Below, piece after piece: positions 45,691-54,087 of a stretch of DNA of 64,000 nt. The first letter of the stretch is position 1. Each line of letters begins with the position of its first letter. The position numbers and the translations under genes are program-made. The DNA is from Bradyrhizobiaceae bacterium. Lineage in GTDB: Bacteria; Pseudomonadota; Alphaproteobacteria; Rhizobiales; Xanthobacteraceae. The stretch covers positions 62,001 through 126,000 of the forward strand of contig JADYXZ010000010.1 in the NCBI GenBank assembly GCA_020853885.1, given 5' to 3'. The notes beneath the pieces are model-generated. The model was not told the origin of the DNA, did not search any database, and saw only the letters and a list, made by a program, of their open reading frames with translations.

Positions 45691-47832
45691 ATGAAAGCAG
45701 GTACACGCAAGAAGACGAGACTTCGGCGTCGCAAAGGGCCGAGCCCGCTAAGCCATTCCATTCCGAACACGGAAGAACGGTATCGCCTCGTAGTCGAGGC
45801 ACTGGCCGAAGGCATCTATGAATGGTCGATCGACACGAACCGGCTGGAGCTTTCGCGGGGACTAAGGGAGATGCTCGGTTTCAAGAAAGGAGAACTGAGC
45901 TCCACCAGTTGGATGGAGCGCATGCATCCGGACGACCGGAAACGTTACTGTGATGCAGCGGTCGATTGCTTTAAGCAGCTTACCCCTCACTTCGCTTGCG
46001 AATATCGTATTCGAAATAGTGCGGGCGAGTGGCGCTGGCTAAGCGATCACGCAGGCTCAGTTAGGAACAAGACCGGGCGCGTATTACGACTGATCGGCGT
46101 CGTTACCGACATCACCAAGCTAAGACACCAGGAAGTCCAGCTGCGGGAAGCCCTACAGCAGCAGAGTGCCACTGCTCACATTTTTAACGCCATAAGTCGC
46201 TCATCCTTTGACTTACAGACCGTTCTCAACTCCTTGGTGGAGTCGGCGACACGGTTATGCGACGCTGATCATGCATACCTGTTCCAACGGCAAGGCGACC
46301 GTCTTATATGGGTAGCCAGCTTCGGCGATACGCCCGAGGTGCAGGAACAGATTAAAGAGTACTTCAAACCGCGACAGGTTTTTGCCGACCGCGGGAGCGT
46401 GACAGGACGCGTGTTCCTGGAGGGGAACGCAGTTCACATTCCTGATGTGCTCGCTGACCCGGAATATACCTGGGCCGGCGCGCAAAACATTGGTCGCTAT
46501 CGCGCGGCGCTCGGTGTCCCTCTCTTGCGTGATGGCAGAGTAGTTGGCGTCATTTTCGTTGGAAAGACTGTTCCGCATCCATTTTCTGACAGCCAGATCG
46601 AGCTGGTCAGGACCTTTGCAGACCAAGCCGTAATTGCAATCGAGAGCGTGCGACTGTTGAACGCTCTGCGGGAGCGAACCGACGAGCTTTCCGAAAAAAG
46701 CCGGCAGCTCGAAATTGCCAACACCGACAAGGCTCGCTTCCTTGCGGCAGCGAGCCACGACCTACGACAGCCATTGCACGCGTTGAATCTCTTCGTCGCC
46801 CAACTCCATCTCGATCATTCCAATGCAGAGGAACGGACGAGACTCGTGTCTCGCATCGATGCGGCGATGATAGCGATGAATGAACTGTTTGACTCGCTTC
46901 TGGATATCTCAAAGCTCGACGCGGGCATTCTGGAACCAACAACGACGGAGTTCCCGATTGCACGCTTGTTTAGCCGCCTGCAGACAACCTTTGCCGAGGC
47001 GGCACGCGAAAAGAAGATTCGATTAAAGGTCGTGTCGAGCAGCGCGTGGGTGCGCAGCGATCCGATCTTACTCGAACGAATCTTGCTTAACCTGGTATCT
47101 AATGCCGTCCGTTACACCATCCGCGGCGGCGTTGTGGTCGGCTGCCGGAAAGCTGGCACCATGTTGCGGATTGACGTGTGTGACACTGGAGAAGGCATAC
47201 CTAAAGATAAGCAAAAAGAGGTTTTTTCGGAATTCTATCAGCTCGACACGCCGGACCGCGATCGTTTGGGCGGGCTAGGGTTAGGCCTGTCGATCGTCGA
47301 CCGGCTAGCGCGACTTCTCGGTCATACAGTTGGCCTAAGCTCAAGAGTGGGAAGGGGAACGCGCTTTTCTGTACTGGTGCCGCGTGTGAAGTCCAAAGGA
47401 AAGGCAGCGCACCTTTCAACGATACCGCTGATCGCCAACCGCGCACAGAACAAATTAATAGTGGTCATGGACGACGATACGCTCGTTCGCGACGGTATGC
47501 GCGGAATCTTGCGCAGCTGGGGCTGTCGTGTGGTAGCCGCAGCATCCGATACGGAAGCGCTCGCCCAATTGTCCGAACAGGAGTCTAGGCCAGATCTTAT
47601 CATCTCTGATTATCGTCTTGCTGGCGGGCATACCGGCATCACGGCTATCGCAAACCTGCGAAACAAACTTGGCGCCCAGATTCCGGCATTCATCGTAACC
47701 GGGGATACAAGTCCCGAACGTCTGCGAGAGGTAGATTCGGCGGGCTACCAACTGCTGCAAAAACCTCTTTCGCCAATGACGCTGCGCACCGTGGTCGACC
47801 GGCTTCTGAAGGAGTCTGGCCCAGCCGGATGA
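45691..47832 (+). CDS. Hybrid histidine kinase PAS-GAF-HisKA-HATPase-REC
   Basis: A 713-residue soluble sensor kinase. A PAS domain (about 30-145, ending VTDITKLRHQE), a GAF domain (about 160-320), HisKA with His356 in AASHDLRQPLHAL, HATPase with NLVSNAVRYT and GLGLGLSIVDRLA, and a C-terminal receiver with Asp640 in LIISDYRLAGG. No membrane segment, so the signal is likely inside the cell. Base composition is clearly lower in GC than the surrounding genes, and codon use is less biased, which suggests acquisition. It is convergent with the response regulator at 47882-48715, its probable partner. Confidence 0.93.
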   Translation: MKAGTRKKTRLRRRKGPSPLSHSIPNTEERYRLVVEALAEGIYEWSIDTNRLELSRGLREMLGFKKGELSSTSWMERMHPDDRKRYCDAAVDCFKQLTPHFACEYRIRNSAGEWRWLSDHAGSVRNKTGRVLRLIGVVTDITKLRHQEVQLREALQQQSATAHIFNAISRSSFDLQTVLNSLVESATRLCDADHAYLFQRQGDRLIWVASFGDTPEVQEQIKEYFKPRQVFADRGSVTGRVFLEGNAVHIPDVLADPEYTWAGAQNIGRYRAALGVPLLRDGRVVGVIFVGKTVPHPFSDSQIELVRTFADQAVIAIESVRLLNALRERTDELSEKSRQLEIANTDKARFLAAASHDLRQPLHALNLFVAQLHLDHSNAEERTRLVSRIDAAMIAMNELFDSLLDISKLDAGILEPTTTEFPIARLFSRLQTTFAEAAREKKIRLKVVSSSAWVRSDPILLERILLNLVSNAVRYTIRGGVVVGCRKAGTMLRIDVCDTGEGIPKDKQKEVFSEFYQLDTPDRDRLGGLGLGLSIVDRLARLLGHTVGLSSRVGRGTRFSVLVPRVKSKGKAAHLSTIPLIANRAQNKLIVVMDDDTLVRDGMRGILRSWGCRVVAAASDTEALAQLSEQESRPDLIISDYRLAGGHTGITAIANLRNKLGAQIPAFIVTGDTSPERLREVDSAGYQLLQKPLSPMTLRTVVDRLLKESGPAG

Positions 47833-47881
47833 TGCGCGTCATGCTTGTTGCGAGATGATTGCAAAGCAACCGCAACGTCCA

Positions 47882-48715
47882 TCATGGACGATCGAGAATA
47901 TCCGGCGGAATATAGATGCCCCCTGAAAAAATAAGATTGAACGCGGCGACCATGACTTCGCGCGACGCGGATTTTGGAATGAATCCCCTTGCGCCAAGAT
48001 CCAGGGCTTTTGCCACGCTGTTACGGTCGTGGGAGGCTGACAATACGACGGTGCTGATGGCTTTATTGTTCGCGCAAAATTCACGGAGAAGCTCGAAACC
48101 GTCTTGATCCGGCAAGCCAAGATCAAGAATTACCAACTGCAGGTCAGCGCTTTGCTCAAGTTGTTGCTTCGCTTGTCGAGAATTGCCGGCCGCCACTATT
48201 GTGGTCTCCGGTCCGGTCAGCTCCCGAAGAACGCCATGCAACGCCTCCCGAACGAGGACGTGATCATCCACTATAAGGATTTTTGTTGGGCGAGGCAGCA
48301 GTTGCGCCGATATTACTGCATCCTCGACTGATGGGGCGTGATTGCTATTTTGATTTGACGTTGCAATCTCGGCGCCCGTCGCAGAGACATTCTTGTTCAG
48401 CTTTGTCTGCTCCCGGACTTCACCGACGAAGCGAAATCCCTTCCGAGATACGGTTCGTAGTAGACGTTGTGCTTCGCCGCTGTCGCCGATAGCGTGCCGG
48501 ACCGCGGTGATCCTACTGCTCAGCGTCGAATCGGAGACAATGCGTCCATCCCACACGTCGGCAATCAGGTCATTCTTGCTGACGATGCGCTCGCGATTGC
48601 GGATGAGGTATTCCAGGACGTCGAAAACCTGCGGTTCGAGCGCGACCAGTTCGGCACCCCGCCGGAGTTCGCGCCGATCGGCATCAAGCCGAAAGTTCTC
48701 GAACTCATAAATCAC
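47882..48715 (-). CDS. Response regulator with inverted order: N-terminal winged helix, C-terminal NarL-type receiver
   Basis: A 277-residue protein. Residues 1-100 are an OmpR/CadC-type winged helix (ALEPQVFDVLEYLIRNRERI, VSRKGFRFVGEV). A linker of about 40 polar residues follows, then a receiver at about 144-272 with DD at 150-151, Asp198 in LVILDLGLPDQDG, and a Lys in RGFIPKSAS. The receiver looks like that of NarL/LuxR regulators and ends at FSGGIYIPPDIL, exactly where those proteins go on to a LuxR helix-turn-helix, which is absent. The usual order is receiver first. Base composition is lower in GC than the region average. Confidence 0.88.
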   Translation of the reverse strand: MIYEFENFRLDADRRELRRGAELVALEPQVFDVLEYLIRNRERIVSKNDLIADVWDGRIVSDSTLSSRITAVRHAIGDSGEAQRLLRTVSRKGFRFVGEVREQTKLNKNVSATGAEIATSNQNSNHAPSVEDAVISAQLLPRPTKILIVDDHVLVREALHGVLRELTGPETTIVAAGNSRQAKQQLEQSADLQLVILDLGLPDQDGFELLREFCANNKAISTVVLSASHDRNSVAKALDLGARGFIPKSASREVMVAAFNLIFSGGIYIPPDILDRP

Positions 48716-48829
48716 CGGTCTGGACCTCAGGAAAAATCAGCAGGGTCTCAAGACCTTTCAAGGCTATCCCAAAGACATGAGGTTTCCTAGCCAATAGAGG
48801 TTGGCTTCCGGGAAAATAAGGAGGAAGCC

Positions 48830-49150
48830 ATGCTCAAGCTCACTTTGGTTGGTGGCGTGCTGATGGCGGGTGTTGGCGTTCTCGCCGCGCAGCCCAGTGC
48901 TCACACCTGGTATCCGCCGGACTGCCTCTCGGTCGACTACTGCGGACCTATCGAGAATGCGGTTTGGGTCAGCCCAGGCCGTGGTTCACCACCGCAACTA
49001 GCCATCTCCTCGAACTACAGAACTGCCGTTGTGCAGCGCGCCTTCACGACGGGAAAATCCGAAGACGGACGCATGCACGTATGCATGCGCTACGATCCAT
49101 TCGGAGCACTGGAAGTTACTTGTCTGCTGTTGCCAGAGCCCGCGTTTTAG
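48830..49150 (+). CDS. Small exported hypothetical protein
   Basis: A 106-residue protein with a signal peptide (KLTLVGGVLMAGVGVLAAQP) and four Cys residues in the mature part (PPDCLSVDYC, MHVCMRYDP, VTCLLLPEP), likely forming disulfides. AAGGAGGA lies six bases before the ATG, so expression is credible. No family recognised. It marks the right end of the AT-richer segment that begins near 45600. Confidence 0.7.
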   Translation: MLKLTLVGGVLMAGVGVLAAQPSAHTWYPPDCLSVDYCGPIENAVWVSPGRGSPPQLAISSNYRTAVVQRAFTTGKSEDGRMHVCMRYDPFGALEVTCLLLPEPAF

Positions 49151-49264
49151 ATGCCGCTTTCTGGGCGCGCGTCTTACCTGCTCAATGAGGGCATCGTATT
49201 GCGCGCGCCCGAGTGGAGTATCGCGGAGCGGATAGTCCTTGTAGATGAAGCGGTTCCCGCTCAC
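48998..49264 (-). CDS. Possible small gene coupled to the flippase-like gene, perhaps a remnant
   Basis: A GTG at 49264 overlaps the stop of the preceding gene as GTGA, a common coupling signal. The first 33 residues (beginning MSGNRFIYKDYPLRDTPLGR) look protein-like, but the rest is Arg-rich and lies antisense to the small exported protein gene. It may be a real N-terminus cut off by insertion of the segment to its left. No family recognised. Confidence 0.3.
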   Translation of the reverse strand: MSGNRFIYKDYPLRDTPLGRAQYDALIEQVRRAPRKRHLKRGLWQQQTSNFQCSEWIVAHAYVHASVFGFSRREGALHNGSSVVRGDG

Positions 49265-50358
49265 GCCGCTTCGGACGGAGCGCGCTTCTGTCGCGGCTTG
49301 CCGGCGGCCGGCTTGCGGCCGGACGGCGAGACGTCACTTGCCGCTCCGGCGCCGCTTTCGTGCAGCGCCGCGGCGTTGGCTGCGGATCTCCGCGCTTCCA
49401 GAATCAACTCGCGGAACGCGACGATCGCCAGCGAAAGCGCGAAGGGAATGATGTAATAGAGCAGCCGGAACAGAAGGAGCGCGCCGACGAGCTCCTCGCG
49501 GTCGAACTGGCTCAGCGCGATCAGCATGGTCGCGTCGAAGACGCCGATGCCGCCCGGTGTATGAGCGGCGAAGCCAAAGAGCGTCGCGGTGATGAAGATG
49601 ACGGAGAGCGAGATGAAATCGATCGCGGGGGCTGCCGGCATCACCATGTACATGGCGGCGGCGCAGCAAGTGAGATCGACGACGCCGATCGCCACCTGCA
49701 GCAGCGTGAGACTCCCGCCCGGCAGTGTGACCGACCAGCCGCCGCGGCCGAAGGTGCGCGGCGCAAGGCTGACCCAGATCACGTAGAGCGCGAGCACGGC
49801 GAGCAGAAAAAAGCCCGCGACGCGGTTCGCCTCGGGCGGCAGATGGTCGACGGCCGAGGCGGCCTCGGGATGAATAATGAAGCCGAGGCCGAGCACCGTG
49901 ATGTTGCCGAGCCAGAAGGTGAGCCCGGCGATGAAGCAGATCTTCGCCACCTCGAGCGCCGAGAGGCCGCTCGTGCTTGAATAGACGCGATAGCGGACGG
50001 TGCCGCCGCTGAACGCGGTGAAGCCGACGTTATGGCCGATCGAGTAGCTGGTGAAGCCGGCGATGGCGGCGACGCTGTAGGGCACTTCTCCCCGCCCGAT
50101 GGTGCGGAGCGCGAAGTAGTCGTACATCGTCAGCGTGAGATAGCCGGCGGCGACAAACAGCGCGGCAGCGACGATGTCGAACGGGTTCGTGCGCCTGATC
50201 GCGGCGAAGACCTCGACGGGCTCGATGCCGTGCAACAGCCGGTACAGCACGTAGAGCGCGATCGCCGTGATGGCGACGCCGAGGAAGATGCCGAAGCGGT
50301 GCCAATTCACTCTTTCGCGCAGAATGCCGGCAATCGCGCGTACCGCGTCCAGCAGCAT
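49261..50358 (-). CDS. Lysylphosphatidylglycerol synthase TM-region (YbhN/UPF0104-like) membrane protein
   Basis: A 365-residue membrane protein with about eight helices and the family signatures YDYFALRTIGRGEVPYSVAA, GFTSYSIGHNVGFTAFSGGT, VRYRVYSSTSGLS and HTPGGIGVFDATML. This is the flippase-like domain of MprF without the synthase domain. It probably moves or modifies lipids. The 40-residue C-terminal tail is rich in Ala, Lys and Arg. The substrate is not known. Confidence 0.85.
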   Translation of the reverse strand: MLLDAVRAIAGILRERVNWHRFGIFLGVAITAIALYVLYRLLHGIEPVEVFAAIRRTNPFDIVAAALFVAAGYLTLTMYDYFALRTIGRGEVPYSVAAIAGFTSYSIGHNVGFTAFSGGTVRYRVYSSTSGLSALEVAKICFIAGLTFWLGNITVLGLGFIIHPEAASAVDHLPPEANRVAGFFLLAVLALYVIWVSLAPRTFGRGGWSVTLPGGSLTLLQVAIGVVDLTCCAAAMYMVMPAAPAIDFISLSVIFITATLFGFAAHTPGGIGVFDATMLIALSQFDREELVGALLLFRLLYYIIPFALSLAIVAFRELILEARRSAANAAALHESGAGAASDVSPSGRKPAAGKPRQKRAPSEAA

Positions 50359-50759
50359 GGTGCTCCTTTTTTAACCGGCGCGTCGGCGATGCCAGCCGGT
50401 TCCGGCCGACGAGCCTCTAGCAAGCCCCCTGCCTGGATCAAGCGCATTCTACCAGCCGAGCCTTGTCGGAAGATTGACAAGGGCGGCAAACGGCCGGCCG
50501 CACTCTATATAAGAGCATATAGAGGCCGGATGGCGCACCCAAAACCGGGGCGAGCGGCGTTCCCCGGGGGCCGGCGATGCGGCGGGCCGGGCGCCGATGC
50601 GGCCGGAAGCCTGCGGCAGGACGGCCCGTAGGAATACTTGCACACTGCGGCGAACTTGCCGCAGGGTATACGGACCGCGGTTAACGCAACCGGCGCGAAT
50701 TCCATTGACGCAAGGCCGGCGGGCGCAATAATCCGCCACTTTTCGCATTGCGAGGTCCG
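50359..50759. other. Intergenic region between divergent membrane protein gene and folE
   Basis: 401 bases with no convincing gene. It holds two perfect stem-loops: CTCTATAT-AAGAGC-ATATAGAG at 50503-50524 and CTGCGGC-GAACTT-GCCGCAG at 50645-50664. The first is an AT-rich island in GC-rich surroundings and could be an operator or promoter element. TTGACA occurs at 50474-50479 without a well-spaced -10. No tetrahydrofolate riboswitch was recognised. Confidence 0.55.
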
Positions 50760-51425
50760 ATGAATCAGAAGGTGCATCGCATCCGGCCGGCGCGCCGCAG
50801 CAACGAGGCGGTCGGCGACATCGACCCGGCTGAGCGCGCGCAGATGATCGGCGCGGCCGCGAGGAAATTCGAGGAATTGTTCGACATTCTTCAGCTCGAC
50901 TACAAGAACGACCACAACATGCAGGAGACCCCTATGCGGGTCGCGCGCATGTGGGTCGAGGAGCTGCTCTACGGGCGCTACAACGCGCCGCCGGCGATCA
51001 CCGATTTCGAGAACGTCGAACGCTACGATCAGATGCTCGTGACCGGGCCGATCGAGGTGCGCTCGACCTGCGCGCATCACCTGCTGCCGATCTACGGGCA
51101 GGCGTTCATCGGAGTCCTGCCGTCGCCCGACGGCAAGATCATCGGGCTGTCGAAATACGACCGCATCGCGCAGTATTTCGGCGCGCGGCTGCAGATCCAG
51201 GAAGAGCTCGTCGGGCAGATCGGCAGCTACATCATGGATATGACGCAGCCGCGCGGGCTCGCGGTCCGCATGACCGCGGTTCACCTATGCAGGACGCAGC
51301 GCGGCGTCCGCGCCAGCATGAACAGCCGCATGGTGAACACCGCCTTCTACGGCGAGTTCCTGACCGATCCGAATCTGAAGGCGGCGTTCCTGCAAGAGTG
51401 CCTGGCGCTCGAGCGGAACGGTTGA
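50760..51425 (+). CDS. folE: GTP cyclohydrolase I
   Basis: A 221-residue FolE converting GTP to dihydroneopterin triphosphate for folate or pterin synthesis. Zinc and active-site residues are in VRSTCAHHLLPIYGQAFIGV and in HLCRTQRGVRA. LSKYDRIAQYFGARLQIQEE is standard. The start at 50760 has GAGG close upstream; an ATG four codons earlier is less likely. Length is normal. Confidence 0.95.
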   Translation: MNQKVHRIRPARRSNEAVGDIDPAERAQMIGAAARKFEELFDILQLDYKNDHNMQETPMRVARMWVEELLYGRYNAPPAITDFENVERYDQMLVTGPIEVRSTCAHHLLPIYGQAFIGVLPSPDGKIIGLSKYDRIAQYFGARLQIQEELVGQIGSYIMDMTQPRGLAVRMTAVHLCRTQRGVRASMNSRMVNTAFYGEFLTDPNLKAAFLQECLALERNG

Positions 51426-51515
51426 TCTACCTCAAGGTTGCCGGCGGCCGGCTGCTGTCTTTATGCTCTCCGAACCGCGGCCCGCGCTGCGGGCCGTATC
51501 CGTCGGAGGCAAGCC

Positions 51516-51944
51516 ATGTTCGCAACGCGCGCGGTTCCGCCGCTCGGCATCTCGACCGACAAGGTGTGCTTCGTCATCGTGAAGGCGCGGGAATTTGCGG
51601 CGAAGGACATCGTCACCGAACCCGATCCGGGCTCGAATCCGAGCGACGACCGCATGGTGTCGGTGCTGGAAGATCATCGCAACGATCCGACCGTGCGGGA
51701 GCTCACGGAGACGATCGATTCGCTGTCGGAAGACGAGCAGATCGATCTGGTCGCCCTGATGTGGCTCGGCCGCGGCGACGGCACGCTGCAGGACTGGGCG
51801 CAGATCCGCTCGGATGCGAGCGACGCGCACAACGAGCGGACGGCCAAGTATCTGCTCGGCACGCCGCTGCTCGCCGACTACCTCGAGGAAGGGCTGTCGC
51901 TGTTCGGCCGCTCCTGCGAGGATTTCGAGATGGGCCGTCTGTGA
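51516..51944 (+). CDS. DUF3775 protein
   Basis: A 142-residue soluble protein with the DUF3775 region ELTETIDSLSEDEQIDLVAL and MWLGRGDG, then TAKYLLGTPLLADYLEEGL. Function unknown. GGAGG lies seven bases before the ATG. It follows folE by 90 bases and precedes a small hypothetical gene by 23 bases. Confidence 0.8.
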   Translation: MFATRAVPPLGISTDKVCFVIVKAREFAAKDIVTEPDPGSNPSDDRMVSVLEDHRNDPTVRELTETIDSLSEDEQIDLVALMWLGRGDGTLQDWAQIRSDASDAHNERTAKYLLGTPLLADYLEEGLSLFGRSCEDFEMGRL

Positions 51945-51967
51945 GCGATTGAAGAGACGGGCAAGCC

Positions 51968-52237
51968 ATGCGCATTTCCGTGAAGACACAGCCAGCCGGA
52001 CAGGACGCCGAGCAACTCCATTCGCTCCGGCTCGACGGCCGGCAGGTCGAGATCGCCGAGACCGCGGACCAGTGGGCGGGCGCCGACTACCGCTATTTCA
52101 AGGTGCGGGACGCCGACGGGAACATCTACATCGTCCGCCACGACGAGCCGCGCAACGAGTGGGAATTGACGATGTTCGAGCGTGCGCACGCGCCGGCCGA
52201 TGCCTCGGAGCGGGACCTGCACCGGCTGCTGCACTGA
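51968..52237 (+). CDS. Small hypothetical protein
   Basis: An 89-residue soluble protein starting MRISVKTQPAG, with a beta-hairpin-like part YRYFKVRDADGNIYIVRHDE. Codon use is like the region average. It follows the DUF3775 gene closely and is probably co-transcribed. No family recognised. Confidence 0.65.
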   Translation: MRISVKTQPAGQDAEQLHSLRLDGRQVEIAETADQWAGADYRYFKVRDADGNIYIVRHDEPRNEWELTMFERAHAPADASERDLHRLLH

Positions 52238-52319
52238 CGGCGCCGCGTCGCTTGCCGGCGTGCACCGCTAGTCTCGCGCGGCTCGCGGGCAAAGACCTGT
52301 ATGGTTTCCAAGCACAGTC

Positions 52320-52448
52320 CGCTGTGCACCAGAGGCGGTCGCCTCAGGCTCCAGGCACGCCATCTTTACCGGCCTTCGGGCTTCCGAGTTGCGCGGGCTT
52401 CGATGGGCGGACGTGGATTGGACTTGTTTGGATTATGACCGGTGCTAG
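52320..52448 (+). pseudogene. Fragment of a tyrosine integrase
   Basis: In the frame from 52362, the translation reads IFTGLRASELRGLRWADVDW before a stop at 52446-52448. This is the box I region of phage-type tyrosine recombinases, including the catalytic Arg. About 30 residues remain; the sequence before it loses similarity and no C-terminal Arg-Tyr region follows. It lies near tRNA-Arg and borders two AT-richer small genes, so it marks an old integration event. Confidence 0.75.
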
Positions 52449-52477
52449 CCTCCTTTGCGCAGAAAGAGGAGGTCGCA

Positions 52478-52768
52478 ATGCCGATCAGACTCATTCAAGC
52501 ACAATGGACAATAGCGCGGCGCGGTAGCGCTACAATAGTGGATTTCAATCAAGCGCCGCAAGAAACTCTCGCCAATGTCTGCCTTACCAAGACAAGACAT
52601 GGAACGTTCTCCAGCGGTGCGGGAGGTTACGCTGCCATAATAAGTGTTAATGGCAGCGATGTTGGCAATGTGCCTGCAATCGCCGGCAATCAAGTGCGAC
52701 AGGTCACATGGGGCGTCGTCGCGGAAGGCGAGTACGCTGAAGCAATGCTGACAGTGTTTCAGTTCTGA
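52478..52768 (+). CDS. Small hypothetical protein, AT-richer
   Basis: A 96-residue protein beginning MPIRLIQAQWTIARRGSA, Gly/Ala/Val-rich and probably all-beta, with TKTRHGTFSSGAGGYAAI. GAGGAGG lies seven bases before the ATG. Base composition is lower in GC than the surroundings. It follows the integrase fragment and precedes another small gene by 12 bases. No family recognised. Confidence 0.65.
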   Translation: MPIRLIQAQWTIARRGSATIVDFNQAPQETLANVCLTKTRHGTFSSGAGGYAAIISVNGSDVGNVPAIAGNQVRQVTWGVVAEGEYAEAMLTVFQF

Positions 52769-52780
52769 GGGAGCGATTCG

Positions 52781-53086
52781 ATGCAGTTCGCCAATCAATC
52801 CTCTAAAGTTAGGGATCACCTCACCTACGTCGTCTACGATCCCACCAACGGAGATATACTCTCCGTTTATCATTCCGTTTCGTACGAGGGCGCGGACCCG
52901 GCCCCGGATCAGAAAGAACTAGAATCGCGTGCGATCACGCTGTCGAAGCAGTTTTTCCAGAAGCATTCGGAACGCTCGTTCGACGAGAAGAATGTCAAAG
53001 CGCTGGCGTCCCGACCCGAATTATTTGAGGGACCCGGCGCAATGAAGGTCGATCTAAAACAGTTGACGGTCGTGCCCGTGCAGTAA
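52781..53086 (+). CDS. Small hypothetical protein, AT-richer
   Basis: A 101-residue protein with YVVYDPTNGDILSVYHSVSY, then a helical Glu/Lys-rich part, ending KVDLKQLTVVPVQ. GGGAG lies about nine bases before the ATG. Likely co-transcribed with the gene before it. No family recognised; base composition suggests the same foreign origin. Confidence 0.65.
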   Translation: MQFANQSSKVRDHLTYVVYDPTNGDILSVYHSVSYEGADPAPDQKELESRAITLSKQFFQKHSERSFDEKNVKALASRPELFEGPGAMKVDLKQLTVVPVQ

Positions 53087-53212
53087 CGGAAATGCTCGTC
53101 GGCCCGCACAATAGGCCGACGAGCACTCAGCGAAACCGCACCAGCAATTCTACAGCTATATGCGTGCAACATATTTGCGACATGGCGGGTTCTGAAATTC
53201 GCCAGGTGCTGG

Positions 53213-53286
53213 CGCGCCCGGAAGGATTCGAACCTCCGACCCTCAGATTCGAAGTCTGATGCTCTATCCAGCTGAGCTACGGGCGC
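53213..53286 (-). tRNA. tRNA-Arg (anticodon TCG)
   Basis: The minus strand folds as a tRNA: acceptor GCGCCCG pairs with CGGGCGC, the D-arm contains AGCTCAGCTGGATAGAGC, the anticodon loop is CTTCGAA with TCG, and the T-loop is GTTCGAATC. CCA is encoded at 53212-53210. The 3' end points toward the AT-richer genes and the integrase fragment. Confidence 0.95.
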
Positions 53287-53361
53287 GTGCGCGCGACCAT
53301 AGGGGGCGATCGCTTCGGATGGAAGCGCCCGCGTTTCCGCGGCGCCCGCCTGTCGCGGGCC

Positions 53362-54087
53362 CTACCCCGCCAGCGCGTCCTGGCCGCTGACGCCGAAATA
53401 GAACGCCATCTTTTCCGGGTTGCCGGCCAAGTCTGACGAACTGCCGTTATAGACGACGCGGCCACGGTCCAGCACGATCGTGTGCGGCGCGAAGTCGAGC
53501 GCGAGATTCACGTATTGCTCGACCAGGATGATGGCGAAATCGCCGCGGTCGCGCAGCAGCTCGAACACCTCGAACAGCTTGCCGACGACGACCGGCGCCA
53601 GCCCCTCCATCGGCTCGTCGAGCAGCAACAGCCGCGGATTGCCCATCAACGCGCGTCCGATGCTGAGCATCTGCTGCTCGCCGCCGGAAATCTCGCGCCC
53701 GCCATTGTTGCGCCGCGCCGCCAGATTGGGAAACAGCTCATAGACGCGGTCGAGGTTCCAGTGCCCCGGCTGCGTCGCGATCAGGAGGTTCTCCTCGACC
53801 GTCAGCGACTGGAAGATGTCGCGCGTCTGCGGCACATAGCCGATGCCGTTGTTGCGGGTGCGGATATAGCTCGGCCGGCGCTCGATGTTCTCGCCGGCAA
53901 AGACGATGCCGCCGCCGTGCAGGCGGGTGTGTCCGGCGACGGTCTTCATCAGCGTCGACTTGCCGGTGCCGTTGCGGCCGAGCACCGCCAGCACGCCGCC
54001 CGGCTCGACCGAGAGACTGATGTCCTCGATTACCACCGTCTGGCCGTAGCCGGCGGTGACGCCGTCAAGACGCAGCAGCGAGGCCAT
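53362..54087 (-). CDS. livF: Branched-chain amino acid type ABC transporter ATPase LivF
   Basis: A 241-residue ATPase. Walker A GRNGTGKSTLMKTV, signature ISGGEQQMLSIGRAL, Walker B LLLLDEPMEGLAPVVV. MEGLAP is typical of LivF. Its start overlaps the end of livG by 23 bases. The substrate of this cluster is not certain: Liv-type systems also carry aromatic acids, amides and urea. Confidence 0.93.
   Translation of the reverse strand: MASLLRLDGVTAGYGQTVVIEDISLSVEPGGVLAVLGRNGTGKSTLMKTVAGHTRLHGGGIVFAGENIERRPSYIRTRNNGIGYVPQTRDIFQSLTVEENLLIATQPGHWNLDRVYELFPNLAARRNNGGREISGGEQQMLSIGRALMGNPRLLLLDEPMEGLAPVVVGKLFEVFELLRDRGDFAIILVEQYVNLALDFAPHTIVLDRGRVVYNGSSSDLAGNPEKMAFYFGVSGQDALAG

Noticed and set aside
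50470-50525. TTGACA at 50474 with TATATA near 50507 as a folE promoter
   Set aside because: The spacing is about 26 bases, too long for a normal sigma70 promoter.
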